NCBI GenBank assembly: GCA_000156115.1
Contig: DS995276.1
Span: forward strand, 2,365,719-2,429,718
Direction: 5' to 3'
DNA length: 64,000 nt
Origin: Rhodobacteraceae bacterium HTCC2083
GTDB lineage: Bacteria > Pseudomonadota > Alphaproteobacteria > Rhodobacterales > Rhodobacteraceae
Shown: in pieces, positions 46,720-55,948 of the stretch
Layout: every line of letters starts with the position of its first letter
Numbering within the stretch: position 1 is the stretch's first letter
Notes under the pieces: generated by a model
Told to the model about the DNA's origin: nothing
The model's database searches: none
The model's input: only the letters and a program-made list of their open reading frames with translations
Program-made: the position numbers and the translations under genes

Positions 46720-48224
46720 AGTGCAAGTTCTCTTTCTTCATGTCTCAGCATAGGGGAAGGCAGGGCAATCCCGGCAAGGGCTGCAATGTCGATATCCGTC
46801 ACGGCACTTGCCGCGATGTATCTGTCTGGGCGTATCAGGGCCGCGTTTGCACCAATGGCATCAAGCGCCGATGCAACCTTTGGGTGCTCATCGGCGTCAA
46901 ACACTGGAAAGTTGCTGGCAATATTGCTTGGCAAACGGTGCCGCAGGATCAGCACAGGCGCGTAGCCCACGGCATCATCCAAAAGGTGTTCATTCGATAG
47001 AGCCGGCTGCCCGAACAATTGCCCAGCATGTGGCGTACTCCGAGGTATCAATCCCCCCAAATCACTCGCACCAAGAGGGGGGGCAATCGAGGCCATGCGT
47101 GTTCTACCAGTTTGGTCTGTCTGGGCCTGCGATAGGGCTGTCTTGGGGTCGCCGGTGTTGATCAACCCTCCCAAGCGCATTGCCGTTTCGATGAATTGAC
47201 GCACATTTGAGCCGCGTTCTTCTTGATAACTCTCCAAGAGACCATCAGGGGCGCTGCCCTTGACACACAGCGCTAGTTTCCACGCCAGATTAGCCGCATC
47301 GCGAATACCTGCGCACATGCCTTGCCCCATAAACGGAGGCGTCAGATGCGCGGCGTCTCCCGCAATTATCAAGGGTCCTTTGCGCCATTTCTGCGCGACA
47401 GCAGAGCGGAATGTATAAACCGCACTGCGCTCCAACGTTGCATCTTGCGGGCCGATCCAAGGTGCCAGAAACTCCCAAATGCGCTTGTCCTGGGTGACCT
47501 CCGCGTCGGTTTCACCATCCAACACCGTTATCTCCCAGCGCCGCCGGACACCCGGACTGCGGCAATAGGTCATTGGGCGAATAGGATCACAGAACTGTAC
47601 CGAATGATCCCCCAGATCAGGCCGATCCCGCTTTAGCAACACGTCAATCACGAGCCAACGCTCTTCAAAACCCAGATCATCCATTCCCGACCTGATTGAT
47701 TTGCGCACAATAGATCGAGCGCCGTCACAGCCAACTGCAAACTGCGCCTTGATCCGTGTCTGATGACCATCTCCGATGTTACGAGCGACCAAGGTTGCTC
47801 CCATCGCTGCCTCTTCGATGCTCGTAACTTCAGTGTTGTTCAACACCACGGCGTTCGAATTGTCTGCAAATTTTTCGCGCAGCAGATGCTCCAGATCAGG
47901 CTGGTGCAATCGATAGCTGGCGTGCCACCCCTGCGGCCCGACATCCTGCGGTCGTGGCCAATCCATAAGCAGGTTTCGATCAGCGTCAACAAACCGCATC
48001 CCCGGATTGACCCGCACCTTTTCAAGCAGCTGATCAGCAATTCCAACCGCTTGAAAAACCCGCATCGTCTCGCCATCAAAATGCACAGCACGCGGTAGGT
48101 GATACATTGCGGCTTCGCGCTCAACCACTGCTACGCGCACCCCGCACCGGGCCAGCAAATTTGCCAGCGTTGCGCCGGTCGGGCCGTAACCCACAATTGC
48201 GACGTCGACATCAGTTGTGTTCAT
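46716..48224 (-). CDS. MhpA-type FAD hydroxylase, 3-(3-hydroxyphenyl)propionate hydroxylase-like
   Basis: 502 aa class A flavin monooxygenase: FAD motif IVGYGPTGATLANLLARCG, then FAVGCDGARSIVR, and GDAAHLTPPFMGQGMCAGIRDAANLAWKL. It ortho-hydroxylates a phenolic acid to a catechol that the neighbouring dioxygenase opens. It overlaps its neighbours on both sides (TAATG and ATGA). The substrate could be hydroxyphenylpropionate, hydroxycinnamate or a related phenol. ATG 48224 is chosen over the upstream in-frame codon, which lies inside the dioxygenase gene. Confidence 0.82.
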   Translation of the reverse strand: MNTTDVDVAIVGYGPTGATLANLLARCGVRVAVVEREAAMYHLPRAVHFDGETMRVFQAVGIADQLLEKVRVNPGMRFVDADRNLLMDWPRPQDVGPQGWHASYRLHQPDLEHLLREKFADNSNAVVLNNTEVTSIEEAAMGATLVARNIGDGHQTRIKAQFAVGCDGARSIVRKSIRSGMDDLGFEERWLVIDVLLKRDRPDLGDHSVQFCDPIRPMTYCRSPGVRRRWEITVLDGETDAEVTQDKRIWEFLAPWIGPQDATLERSAVYTFRSAVAQKWRKGPLIIAGDAAHLTPPFMGQGMCAGIRDAANLAWKLALCVKGSAPDGLLESYQEERGSNVRQFIETAMRLGGLINTGDPKTALSQAQTDQTGRTRMASIAPPLGASDLGGLIPRSTPHAGQLFGQPALSNEHLLDDAVGYAPVLILRHRLPSNIASNFPVFDADEHPKVASALDAIGANAALIRPDRYIAASAVTDIDIAALAGIALPSPMLRHEERELAL

Positions 48225-49201
48225 TATCCCTTCTCCTGTCCGCGCAGCTCGTAAAGCCATGGGCAATCAATAACCGGCGGCGCGCGCAGCCCATCCGCAG
48301 CAGCCCTTAACCTCATATCAATAAAGGGTTTTCGCTCTGGCTCGGGAAGGTACAGTCGATCGTGGCCCCAAAAACTGGGCCCGGCCGTTGTCTCATGCGG
48401 CTCCCACGATGCGGGATCAATCATCCGACCCCCCCAACCATTTTCGACAAAAAAACCGGACGGGGTGTTGGCGTAAAAACTGGTCATATGGTCATTGGTG
48501 TGGCGGCCCAAAGTATAGGCGATGCCATCTTTTTGCTGACCTGCTAGATCATACCCTTGCCCAACGTCATCGAGGTTTTGATACTCCACCATAAAATGAT
48601 GGAACCCGGATTTCCCCGAGCCCACGATGGCAAAACTGTGGTGACGCCCGTTGACGTGAAAGAAATACAAAGGGACAGGTTTGAGACCATAATCACTCAC
48701 CGCAAAACCCAAAACATCGCAGTAAAACGGCAACAAGGCCGTGGCGTCGGGGACATGCAGGACTGCGTGTCCCATTCCAAGAGCGCCAGTCTTAAACCCG
48801 TCAATAGGACGCCCAGGTGTGAAAGGCTCTTGCGACTTGTGCGGGTTCCAAACCAATTCGATCCTGTTTCCGGCAGGATCATGTGTCACAATCAATTCGT
48901 CGACAAAGCGACGGTCGGCCAGACCTTTGTCGCCAAACGTCACTTTGTGGCCCGCGTTGTCCAATCGGGCTGCAAAATCCTGCAAATCAGATTTTTTCGA
49001 CACTTCCCAGCCAATGAAGGCCAATGTTTCTCCTGGCTCATCCGAGACAACCAATCGCTGAACAAGGTCATCCATGCGGAATGACAGCTGACGCCCGCCG
49101 AAATCGGCCAGTTGCATAGCAAGTACTTTACTCGCGAAGTGCTTCCATTCTTCGGTCCGGTCGGACCGCACGCCAAGATATCCAAGCGATTGTATTGGCA
49201 T
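48224..49201 (-). CDS. Type I extradiol (VOC) ring-cleavage dioxygenase
   Basis: 325 aa, two VOC repeats as in 2,3-dihydroxybiphenyl 1,2-dioxygenase. Fe(II) ligand candidates: His in MGHAVLHVPDA, His in FHHFMVEYQNLDDVG, and Glu in FFVENGWGG. It cleaves the catechol next to a hydroxyl. The first gene of the operon; ATG 49201 is used since homologues start MPIQSLGYLGV. The E. coli mhp pathway uses an unrelated type III enzyme, so this is a mixed pathway. Confidence 0.82.
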   Translation of the reverse strand: MPIQSLGYLGVRSDRTEEWKHFASKVLAMQLADFGGRQLSFRMDDLVQRLVVSDEPGETLAFIGWEVSKKSDLQDFAARLDNAGHKVTFGDKGLADRRFVDELIVTHDPAGNRIELVWNPHKSQEPFTPGRPIDGFKTGALGMGHAVLHVPDATALLPFYCDVLGFAVSDYGLKPVPLYFFHVNGRHHSFAIVGSGKSGFHHFMVEYQNLDDVGQGYDLAGQQKDGIAYTLGRHTNDHMTSFYANTPSGFFVENGWGGRMIDPASWEPHETTAGPSFWGHDRLYLPEPERKPFIDMRLRAAADGLRAPPVIDCPWLYELRGQEKG

Positions 49202-49530
49202 TCCAGATCCTTTCGTAATCTTACACAAAACTAGTAAGAGCCCACGAGAGGAGGAACCACTTACGCAAAGAGCGTCCGCCACGTGGACAATCTGATTTGC
49301 CAAACTTTACTGACCGTGCTGCCTAATGGATATCCGATCTTCTTGCGCGTCGATGTAGCGACAAATGTTCGCTGGGAGTGGTTTATACGACGGAGCAGAA
49401 AACTTCAGGTTCCAAGCGTGGCTTCAGGAATGGCCGCATTCTCTTCCGCGATGCAGCATTGATCTTACGGCGGCGCGGCGAGTTTTCACGCTGCGAGCGC
49501 ACGCAGCGCGAATTTGGCACTTCCGGTGTG
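49202..49530. other. Upstream region of the ring-cleavage operon
   Basis: 329 bases containing the IclR-type operator near its left end. The remainder up to the IS1182-type end shows no gene. Confidence 0.5.
49274..49288. promoter_or_regulatory. Putative IclR operator (copy 2, before the ring-cleavage operon)
   Basis: GTCC-N7-GGAC, 73 bases before the dioxygenase start. Read on the minus strand it gives TTGTCC-N7-GGACGCT, matching copy 1 at the outer positions on both sides. Confidence 0.65.
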
Positions 49531-51084
49531 GGCTGATTGTGTTGAAAAACTCGTTGGTTTCAGCCTTTCGAAGAGGGTTATCGCATTGATTTTACTTGGA
49601 CGTCTGTATGTCGACCACGATGTTAGCCTGTGGCGGGCACCAACGGCTTGAGTTTTGCGAGTTTCCGAAGGTTTTGGGCGATTGCTGCGAGGGTAAATTC
49701 ATCTTGGACGCCGTATGGGCCGCGCAATCGGAGCCTGGCCAAGCCAAGGATGCGTTTGAGGTGGGCGAAGAGCATCTCGACTTTCTTTCGGCGGTTCTGT
49801 GCGGTTTGATTGAAGTCTGATGCTGTACATTGACGGGCAAATTCTCGGACGATCTCATATTTCTCGCGGTGGATCGCGCGCGCTTCTGTTTTTGGGCAGC
49901 ATTTGGCTTTTAATGGGCAATCGGTGCAATCAGATTTAAGGGCCCGGTATTTGCGCGCTTTCCATTCTGGAGCGTTCCGGGCGGGATCGGAATAGGTGCG
50001 CCTCGTATGCTTCATCTCTTTGCCGCCAGGACAGATGTAGCGGTCGTTCTCATCATCCCAAGTGAAGTCTGATCTGGAGTAGTTCCATCAGTACGCTCGC
50101 CCTTATCAAAGACGGGAATGAAGGGCAGGATCTTACGTTTTGTGGTCAGCCAAACAAGGTTGTCAGAAGACCCATAGGCCGTATCTGCGGCGATCCAATC
50201 CGGCTTCAAGCCAAAGCACTCTTCGGTTCGGTCGATCATCTTGCGCATGGCACCAACCTCGGCGGTTCTGTTCGAGCGGCTGGCATCCACATCAACGATG
50301 ATACTGTGATCTGTATCGATCAGATAGTTGGTAGAATAGGCAAAGAAAGCGGGACCTTTGCGTGCGGCTGTCCATTGGCTGGCCGGATCGGCATGAGCAG
50401 TGAACTTGGGCTTGGTTGTCGTAGCCGCACCAAAGGCCTCGTCGTCCAAGGTGTCGAGATATTCCCGTACAGCACGTGGTGCATCATCGGGGTCGGTCAT
50501 ACGGGCTGCCCAATCATCAGGGTTGCTGGAGTTCTGTTTCTGGACATCAGCGCTTATCAAACTGGCATCCACGGCAAATCCCTGACCGCCCACGAGCCCT
50601 TCCTCCATGCAACGCGCGACGGTCGTCTCAAATACGTGGCGCAGAAGATCACTCTCGCGGAAGCGACCGTGACGGTTCTTGGAAAAGCTGGAGTGATCAG
50701 GAATCCGGTCCGTCAGATCAAGGCGACAAAACCATCGATATGCCAGGTTCAGATGCACCTCCTCGCACAGGCGGCGTTCGGACCTGATGCCAGAGCAATA
50801 CCCAACGAGCAGCATCCGGATCAGTAACTCAGGATCAATTGAAGGACGGCCTGTATGGCTATAGAAATCCGAAAGATGCGCGCGGATGCCGCTCAAATCC
50901 ACAAACCGATCAATCGACCGCAGCAGGTGATCTTGTGGAACGTGATCCTCCAGAGAGAACTCATAGAACAGCGCCGCTTGCGCCTCCTGCTTTGGTCCCA
51001 TCATCGCCAAATCCCCCAATCAATAAAGGAATTGAATCAGCGATTGACCATTCGATCAAGCAAGAGTTTTTCAACACAATCGGC
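49531..51084 (-). mobile_element. IS1182-type insertion sequence with inverted repeats
   Basis: Left end GATTGTGTTGAAAAACTC (about 49535-49552) and right end GAGTTTTTCAACACAATC (51064-51081) are perfect inverted copies 18 bases long; near-identity extends 2-4 bases outward. About 1.55 kb, one broken transposase gene. No convincing target duplication was seen. Confidence 0.88.
49623..51019 (-). pseudogene. IS1182 family transposase, frameshifted
   Basis: The first part (51019-50012, 335 codons: EFSLEDHVPQDHLLRSIDRFV, GRPSIDPELLIRMLLVGYCSG, FAVDASLI, AADTAYG) and the second part (from about 50,085 down to 49,623: FTWDDENDRYICPGGKE, then CTDCPLKAKC and RRKKVEMLFAHLKRILGLARLRLRG) are one transposase in two frames. 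A single base appears lost near 50,084, where TACTCC would be expected. The second part also has a spurious ATG start at 50,015. The element is therefore probably immobile unless frameshifting rescues it. Confidence 0.85.
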
Positions 51085-51309
51085 TATTTCCTGCCGTTAG
51101 CCGCATCGCAGCAATCCAGTCAAACGATCTCGCCCCGACCAACATGAACGGCCCATTGCCGCCATTGACCGACCCTCGGCCATGCTGCAGCGCGGCCCGT
51201 CAGACCGGCCATTCGCTGCGACCGCGAAATTTGGGGGTGGCCGGATTCACACAATGCGGACAAAGCGACCATTCCTCATTAGTTTCTGGAGGTCCGCTTT
51301 GGACTTTTT

Positions 51310-51831
51310 TCAGTGAGGTGATCGGCCTGTCGCGATCATAAGGTGATGCTGCTGATGATGCGCACCTATGGTCATTAACCCGAAGAAGCCAAGACCCAAC
51401 ACTTGGCCCATCTCACCCTCAGAACTGGCTCGTACTACCATCTTTGCGCCGCCTTCCATTTCCTCAGCGGCGACGGTCCAATCTGATGTTCCCTGCAACA
51501 TCGGGCTGTGTGCCAACACCATGCGTCTGATAGAAGCAGCAACTACGTCGTCGCCCGTGACCATGAACGTCACACTTGTCTCATCGACCGACCGCTTAAC
51601 CGACGCCCTAGTCGTCACGTTATCCATATCCACGAGGTGATCACGCAGTGCTTTGATATCTACCTGCGCCCAATCCGTGTTTGGATCATCACGCAGCAGG
51701 GTGACGATCTCGGCAATAGCTGCGAACTGGGATTGTCCCGTTTCGCTTGGTGACCCAGACGTATGCGCATGTTGCGCCATGGCACCCGATGCGACGAATA
51801 TCATGGCTGCTGATAAAAGACCTAGTTTCAT
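51310..51831 (-). CDS. Secreted His-rich protein of the copper cluster
   Basis: 173 aa, signal peptide MKLGLLSAAMIFVASGAMA, mature start QHAHTSG, and a C-terminal tail with GAHHQQHHLMIATG. The His clusters at both ends suggest periplasmic copper binding. The middle (LRDHLVDMDNVTTRA..MVLAHSPMLQG) is not a family I recognise. ATG 51831 is preceded by AGGAGTG. Divergent from the Crp/Fnr gene, and downstream of the copper operon on the same strand. Confidence 0.7.
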   Translation of the reverse strand: MKLGLLSAAMIFVASGAMAQHAHTSGSPSETGQSQFAAIAEIVTLLRDDPNTDWAQVDIKALRDHLVDMDNVTTRASVKRSVDETSVTFMVTGDDVVAASIRRMVLAHSPMLQGTSDWTVAAEEMEGGAKMVVRASSEGEMGQVLGLGFFGLMTIGAHHQQHHLMIATGRSPH

Positions 51832-51882
51832 TGAACACTCCTATTTCTTGATCACCCTATCCAACTTAACTCTGATCTTTTA

Positions 51883-51894
51883 TGATCTGGATCA
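51883..51894. promoter_or_regulatory. FNR/Crp-like half-palindrome
   Basis: TGATC-TG-GATCA, 1 base before the Crp/Fnr start codon and 52 bases before the divergent secreted protein. It resembles an FNR site with altered outer bases; the regulator next to it is the natural candidate. Confidence 0.4.
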
Positions 51895-51895
51895 C

Positions 51896-52462
51896 ATGCT
51901 TTCTGATCCGTTTTCCCATTTGCCCACGACTGCTTGTCGCACAATTGACATGCAAAAGGGGGACGTGCTGTTTCGCCAGAACCAGACAACATCAGGACTT
52001 TATCGTGTCGTCTTTGGGTCCGTGACGCTGCAACGCTCAGGGCTGGGTGGCGATACATTGACCCTTCACAGGGCAGTGTCGGGCGGGCTGTTTGCTGAGG
52101 CATCAGTCTTCTCAGCGACCTACCATTGCGATGCGATTTGCACCGAGGCTGGAAGTGTCATTAAGATCGAAAAGGCAGATGTCGTTGCAACGATGCAATC
52201 CAACCTTGCGTTCTCCGAAGGCTTCACAAGGTTGCTTGCCGTTCAGGTCCAACAGTACCGCGCACATATCGAGTTGCTTGCAATCCCGTCAGCCAAAGAA
52301 CGCATCTTGGCGGCGGTTCATGCAGGCTACTTCGATGCAACGGTGACCGAGTTGGCGACACGCATCAATCTTAGTCATGAAGCTTGTTATCGCGCACTGC
52401 GGGGACTGTGTGACGACGGTCGCATGATCCGTGTTGGCCGTGGGAAATATACGCTGTCATAG
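51896..52462 (+). CDS. Crp/Fnr family transcriptional regulator
   Basis: 188 aa from ATG 51896. Cyclic-nucleotide-type sensor domain (MQKGDVLFRQNQTTSGLYRVVFGSVTLQR), a dimerisation helix, then a winged HTH (VTELATRINLSHEACYRALRGLCDDGRMIRVGRGKYTLS). No N-terminal Cys cluster, so not an iron-sulfur FNR. The frame is open upstream, but those codons are antisense to the secreted protein. It may sense a redox or copper-linked signal (inference from context). Confidence 0.82.
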   Translation: MLSDPFSHLPTTACRTIDMQKGDVLFRQNQTTSGLYRVVFGSVTLQRSGLGGDTLTLHRAVSGGLFAEASVFSATYHCDAICTEAGSVIKIEKADVVATMQSNLAFSEGFTRLLAVQVQQYRAHIELLAIPSAKERILAAVHAGYFDATVTELATRINLSHEACYRALRGLCDDGRMIRVGRGKYTLS

Positions 52463-52491
52463 CGTCCAGTGCTTTTTGGGTAGGTGTGCCA

Positions 52492-52917
52492 TCAGTGCGG
52501 TAGGTTCCTGCTGGCTTGGACTTCTTGTTCCCGTTCAGACCAAGTTGATCTGATGTAGGCAAGGATATCCCATATTTCATCATCGGTGAGTGTTTCGCCA
52601 AATGCTGGCATCCCGCTGTTGAACCCAGTGACACCCCTGACCTCCAATGCGGCAGCGCCACCGAACTTGGTGTATTCGAACAGCAACTCATCATCATGGT
52701 GCCAAGTGTGACCTGTCCCGTCATGTGGTGGAGCTGGAAGCACACCATCGGCGTTCGGGGACTGCCAGTTCGGCTGTCCCTCAAGGTTGGCACCGTGGCA
52801 CGATGCGCAGTTGTCTGCATACAGGCTTTGACCCGCAACGATGTCGCGGTGTTCCCAGTTGTGATCAGCAGCGGCTGTGGAGGCCAACGACAGCAGAATT
52901 GGGATCGACCACCTCAT
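52492..52917 (-). CDS. Small c-type cytochrome of the copper operon (distal)
   Basis: 141 aa. Signal peptide from ATG 52917 ([17 protein letters not shown]), one heme site CASCH, and axial Met likely in [25 protein letters not shown]. Periplasmic electron carrier; last gene of the copper operon, its start overlapping the multicopper oxidase stop (ATGA). It probably takes electrons from or gives them to the oxidase (inference). Confidence 0.87.
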   Translation of the reverse strand: MRWSIPILLSLASTAAADHNWEHRDIVAGQSLYADNCASCHGANLEGQPNWQSPNADGVLPAPPHDGTGHTWHHDDELLFEYTKFGGAAALEVRGVTGFNSGMPAFGETLTDDEIWDILAYIRSTWSEREQEVQASRNLPH

Positions 52918-54212
52918 GCAACGTTCACCCACGTGCGCATCCCACCGACAGCATGGCTGAGCATGTGGCAATGCAGTAGCCAGCGACCAGAGTTGTCAAA
53001 GACACAGATGACATCACGGCTTTCACCTGCGTTCACCAGAGTTGTGTCGCGCAGGTCGCCCAAGGCTCCGTTCTCATCAACTTCGTAAAAATGGTGACCG
53101 TGCAAGTGGATGCCATGCGGGAACGATGTGTCATTTACCAATGTGATCCGCGCCGTCTCTCCGCTCTGGAATGACCCGAACGGATCGGATTGCAGGTCCG
53201 AGATATTGTTGAAGGCCCAGATATTGTCACCGCCGTGTCGTCCGCCCATTGCACCACCCATCATTGTGAGCGTCAGATGTTGTGTCGGTTCAGCAGGTGT
53301 CGGCAGGTTGGGCGTTGACAAAGCTATGATCGCTCCAGCTTGCCGATCCGTATTTGTACCAGTCACAACCAGATCAGCCAATCGATATGGTCCCTGACGG
53401 GTCAACATATCAAGCCCAACGGGGCCAGTGACATCTACGATCAAGTCTGCCCGTTGTGCTGGTGCAAGAGTAAGTTCCGTCATCGAACGAGGCTCAGACA
53501 GAGCCATGCCATCCAAGGCCACGACCGCCCCAGTGACGCCACTCACCGCAACGGGAAAGATACGGTTTGTGGCCGCATTGATCAGTCGGAACCTAACCCG
53601 ATCCCCAGTCTTCACCTGATCTTGGGACAGGAACGCACGGGCGAAGTTTCCCATGTAACCACCATGGGCGACACTGTGCATATCGGTGAACTCGTCCGAC
53701 AGGCTGCCATCTTCCTGCATCTGCCAATCCGCCATCAAAACGGTGATGTCGTGATCCACATCTGGGGGCGTTTCATCCTCAACAATCAATGCACCCATCA
53801 TGCCCCGTGCGACTTGTTCATGAGAAATGTAATGCGAGTGATACCAATAGGTGCCTTCGTCTGGCGGGATAAAGCTGTAGGTTTTGGTATCGGAAGGTTC
53901 GATCAATTCTTGCGTCAACATCGGCACCCCGTCCATCTGGTTTTCCAACCTGATGCCGTGCCAATGCACCGCTGTGCCTTCCTCAAGACCGTTCTCGACC
54001 TCGATATCCACCCGTTCGCCACGCCGCACCCGCAGTTCTGGACCTGGCATTGACCCGTTGAAGCCCAACATGGACGTTGCCCCATCTCCGTCAGGCAGGA
54101 TTTGCTGCGTCACCGCTTCTGCCTTCAGTCGTAACGCGCCTTCGGCTGCGAATGTGGGCATGGGTAAGATCGCGGTGGCCGAGGCGGTCGCCAAGAAATG
54201 TCGTCTGTTCAT
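52914..54212 (-). CDS. Tat-exported multicopper oxidase
   Basis: 432 aa with a Tat signal ([14 protein letters not shown]) and three cupredoxin domains. The four copper-binding stretches are [19 protein letters not shown] and [12 protein letters not shown], giving complete T1 and T2/T3 sites. A CueO/SufI-type periplasmic copper oxidase that would oxidise Cu(I). ATG 54212 is chosen because the Tat motif begins there. Confidence 0.9.
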   Translation of the reverse strand: MNRRHFLATASATAILPMPTFAAEGALRLKAEAVTQQILPDGDGATSMLGFNGSMPGPELRVRRGERVDIEVENGLEEGTAVHWHGIRLENQMDGVPMLTQELIEPSDTKTYSFIPPDEGTYWYHSHYISHEQVARGMMGALIVEDETPPDVDHDITVLMADWQMQEDGSLSDEFTDMHSVAHGGYMGNFARAFLSQDQVKTGDRVRFRLINAATNRIFPVAVSGVTGAVVALDGMALSEPRSMTELTLAPAQRADLIVDVTGPVGLDMLTRQGPYRLADLVVTGTNTDRQAGAIIALSTPNLPTPAEPTQHLTLTMMGGAMGGRHGGDNIWAFNNISDLQSDPFGSFQSGETARITLVNDTSFPHGIHLHGHHFYEVDENGALGDLRDTTLVNAGESRDVICVFDNSGRWLLHCHMLSHAVGGMRTWVNVA

Positions 54213-54220
54213 GTGGAGCC

Positions 54221-55069
54221 TCATGTTGGCAAAGTCAGATTTGTTGTCAAAACAGCAGTCGTTCCCAGTACGGCAAGGATGACCAGCCATTCGACTGATA
54301 TGGATTTGGAAAGATGGTCTGCGGCGGCTGGATCGCCCGCACGAAGCGCAGGTATGAACCGAAGTTTGTTGGCAGCGGCCAGCCCAAGAAGCAAACCGAC
54401 CAGCAGCACTTTGATAATCAAAGCCTGCCCGTATCCTGTACTAATGAGGGCGGAGAACGAGCCGACCAGTTGATAACTCATATAGCCACCAGCGATAATC
54501 AACAGAGGTACACTAACCGAGGCAACAACACCAAATCGATGCCCGACATCCGCAGCCGAAGCGTAGGTGAATGACGACGACGCCAAGCGTTTCAACGGCG
54601 TGAGAACCCCGATCCAGAGGGCAACGGCCAGCAAGTGCAACGTCAATGCTATGTCGAGAAGTATAGTATCAAGGGCTGAGACATGTCCGACGTGATCAAA
54701 CGACCAGATCGCAAGGACACCACCAAACACCGAGACCCAAGTCCCAACACGGCCTATGAACAGGCCAGCGAGCAGCAGACCAAGCCCCACTAAGCGCAAC
54801 AGCAAAGCCGTGCCTACAGGTGTGGTCCACAACAGGCCCAACATCTCAGGATCGGTCATGCCGCTGACATCGCCCGTTAGATTGGCACCGCGCAGTGAAA
54901 AGGCGAGGATTGTTGCCATCAACCCCAAAACTGCGAATACCACGGCCAAACCACGAGTACGATCCAGCCGAAACATCCATGTGGCCATGACCGTTCCAGC
55001 CGCAGTCATCACACCAAGATAAAGCGCAAACTTTGTAACGATGGCCGCTAAACCGAATGCATCAGGCAT
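54221..55069 (-). CDS. copD: CopD family copper transport membrane protein
   Basis: 282 aa, eight helices. His residues in WSFDHVGHVSALD and LTLHLLAVALWIGVL are typical of CopD. It moves copper across the inner membrane together with CopC. It starts 2 bases after the copC stop. Confidence 0.87.
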   Translation of the reverse strand: MPDAFGLAAIVTKFALYLGVMTAAGTVMATWMFRLDRTRGLAVVFAVLGLMATILAFSLRGANLTGDVSGMTDPEMLGLLWTTPVGTALLLRLVGLGLLLAGLFIGRVGTWVSVFGGVLAIWSFDHVGHVSALDTILLDIALTLHLLAVALWIGVLTPLKRLASSSFTYASAADVGHRFGVVASVSVPLLIIAGGYMSYQLVGSFSALISTGYGQALIIKVLLVGLLLGLAAANKLRFIPALRAGDPAAADHLSKSISVEWLVILAVLGTTAVLTTNLTLPT

Positions 55070-55071
55070 CG

Positions 55072-55413
55072 TTATTCGACAGTGAAGCTAAAAGTACCGT
55101 TCAAGGCATGGCCATCATCCCCAAGTCCGCGCCATTCAACCACGTAAACACCCGCACCCATGTTGTGCATCGGCAATGCGAACTCCTGCGTGAATGCTGT
55201 TTGTTCGCCGAGGTCCATATCCATGCTGTGTGTGTCGGCATGTGTGATCGTGACCCGCGTCAGACGAATGTCACCTTTGAAGTCCATCAAGACTTCGGTC
55301 GGCATCTCAGCTACTGTCGCCTCATTGGCTGGTGTCGTTGCGTCCAGGGGCGAGTGTGCCATCGCACCTGTTGCCCAAATTCCGATCATGCCTGCGAATA
55401 GAAAAGTCTTCAT
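55072..55413 (-). CDS. copC: Copper-binding periplasmic protein CopC
   Basis: 113 aa, signal peptide (MKTFLFAGMIGIWATGAMA) ending right before His1 (HSPLDATTP), which forms the Cu(II) brace with the C-terminal GDDGHALNGTFSF His. Short CopC with no Met-rich Cu(I) site. Feeds CopD. Confidence 0.9.
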   Translation of the reverse strand: MKTFLFAGMIGIWATGAMAHSPLDATTPANEATVAEMPTEVLMDFKGDIRLTRVTITHADTHSMDMDLGEQTAFTQEFALPMHNMGAGVYVVEWRGLGDDGHALNGTFSFTVE

Positions 55414-55440
55414 TGTTGTTTCCAGTATTGTTGTTGGGGA

Positions 55441-55875
55441 TCAGTTGATCCCGTTGGCACGTTGCAGTTCCCGAATGTAGGCGATGATCATCGTGACATC
55501 GCCCCGTGTTACGCCCTCAACGGGTGGCATGTCACCAAACGGCCAGTGATGTCCCCGAACGCCCATAGCAGCAGCCCGTTGGAACGCTTCGTCGCCGTGG
55601 TGACTTGGCTCATAAATGATGTGGACCAACGGCGGTGCTACGCCATCTTGGCCCGCCGCGTTTACCCCGTGGCAAGCTGCGCACTTGGCTTCAAATCCAA
55701 GTTGCCCGATCTGGGCGTTCTGCGATAAAGTTTCGGGCAACAGCACATTGGCAAGGACCCCGTTCTCCGTATTGTTAGCGGTGTCAGTCGTGGTTGTCTG
55801 TGGTGGTGCGGGCCAAATCGCGTAGCCCACGCTACCCGCAACCAGAATGGCGGCAATAACGATAATGGATTTCAT
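55441..55875 (-). CDS. c-type cytochrome of the copper operon (proximal)
   Basis: 144 aa with an uncleaved or lipid-free N-terminal anchor (KSIIVIAAILVAGSVGYAIWP), heme site CAACH, and likely Met ligand in GDMPPVEGVTRGDVTMIIAYIRELQ. Second monoheme cytochrome of the cluster. ATG 55875 is chosen; GTTCAATGAAA follows a plausible ribosome site. Confidence 0.86.
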   Translation of the reverse strand: MKSIIVIAAILVAGSVGYAIWPAPPQTTTTDTANNTENGVLANVLLPETLSQNAQIGQLGFEAKCAACHGVNAAGQDGVAPPLVHIIYEPSHHGDEAFQRAAAMGVRGHHWPFGDMPPVEGVTRGDVTMIIAYIRELQRANGIN

Positions 55876-55948
55876 TGAACGCACTGATCCTCATATCTTT
55901 CTGATACCGATAATCCTTCCTGTTGGTGGAGGGTCAAACTATTTGTTA

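Noticed and set aside
53340-54053. 237-codon plus-strand frame opposite the multicopper oxidase
   Set aside because: Antisense shadow; the oxidase copper motifs lie in the other strand.
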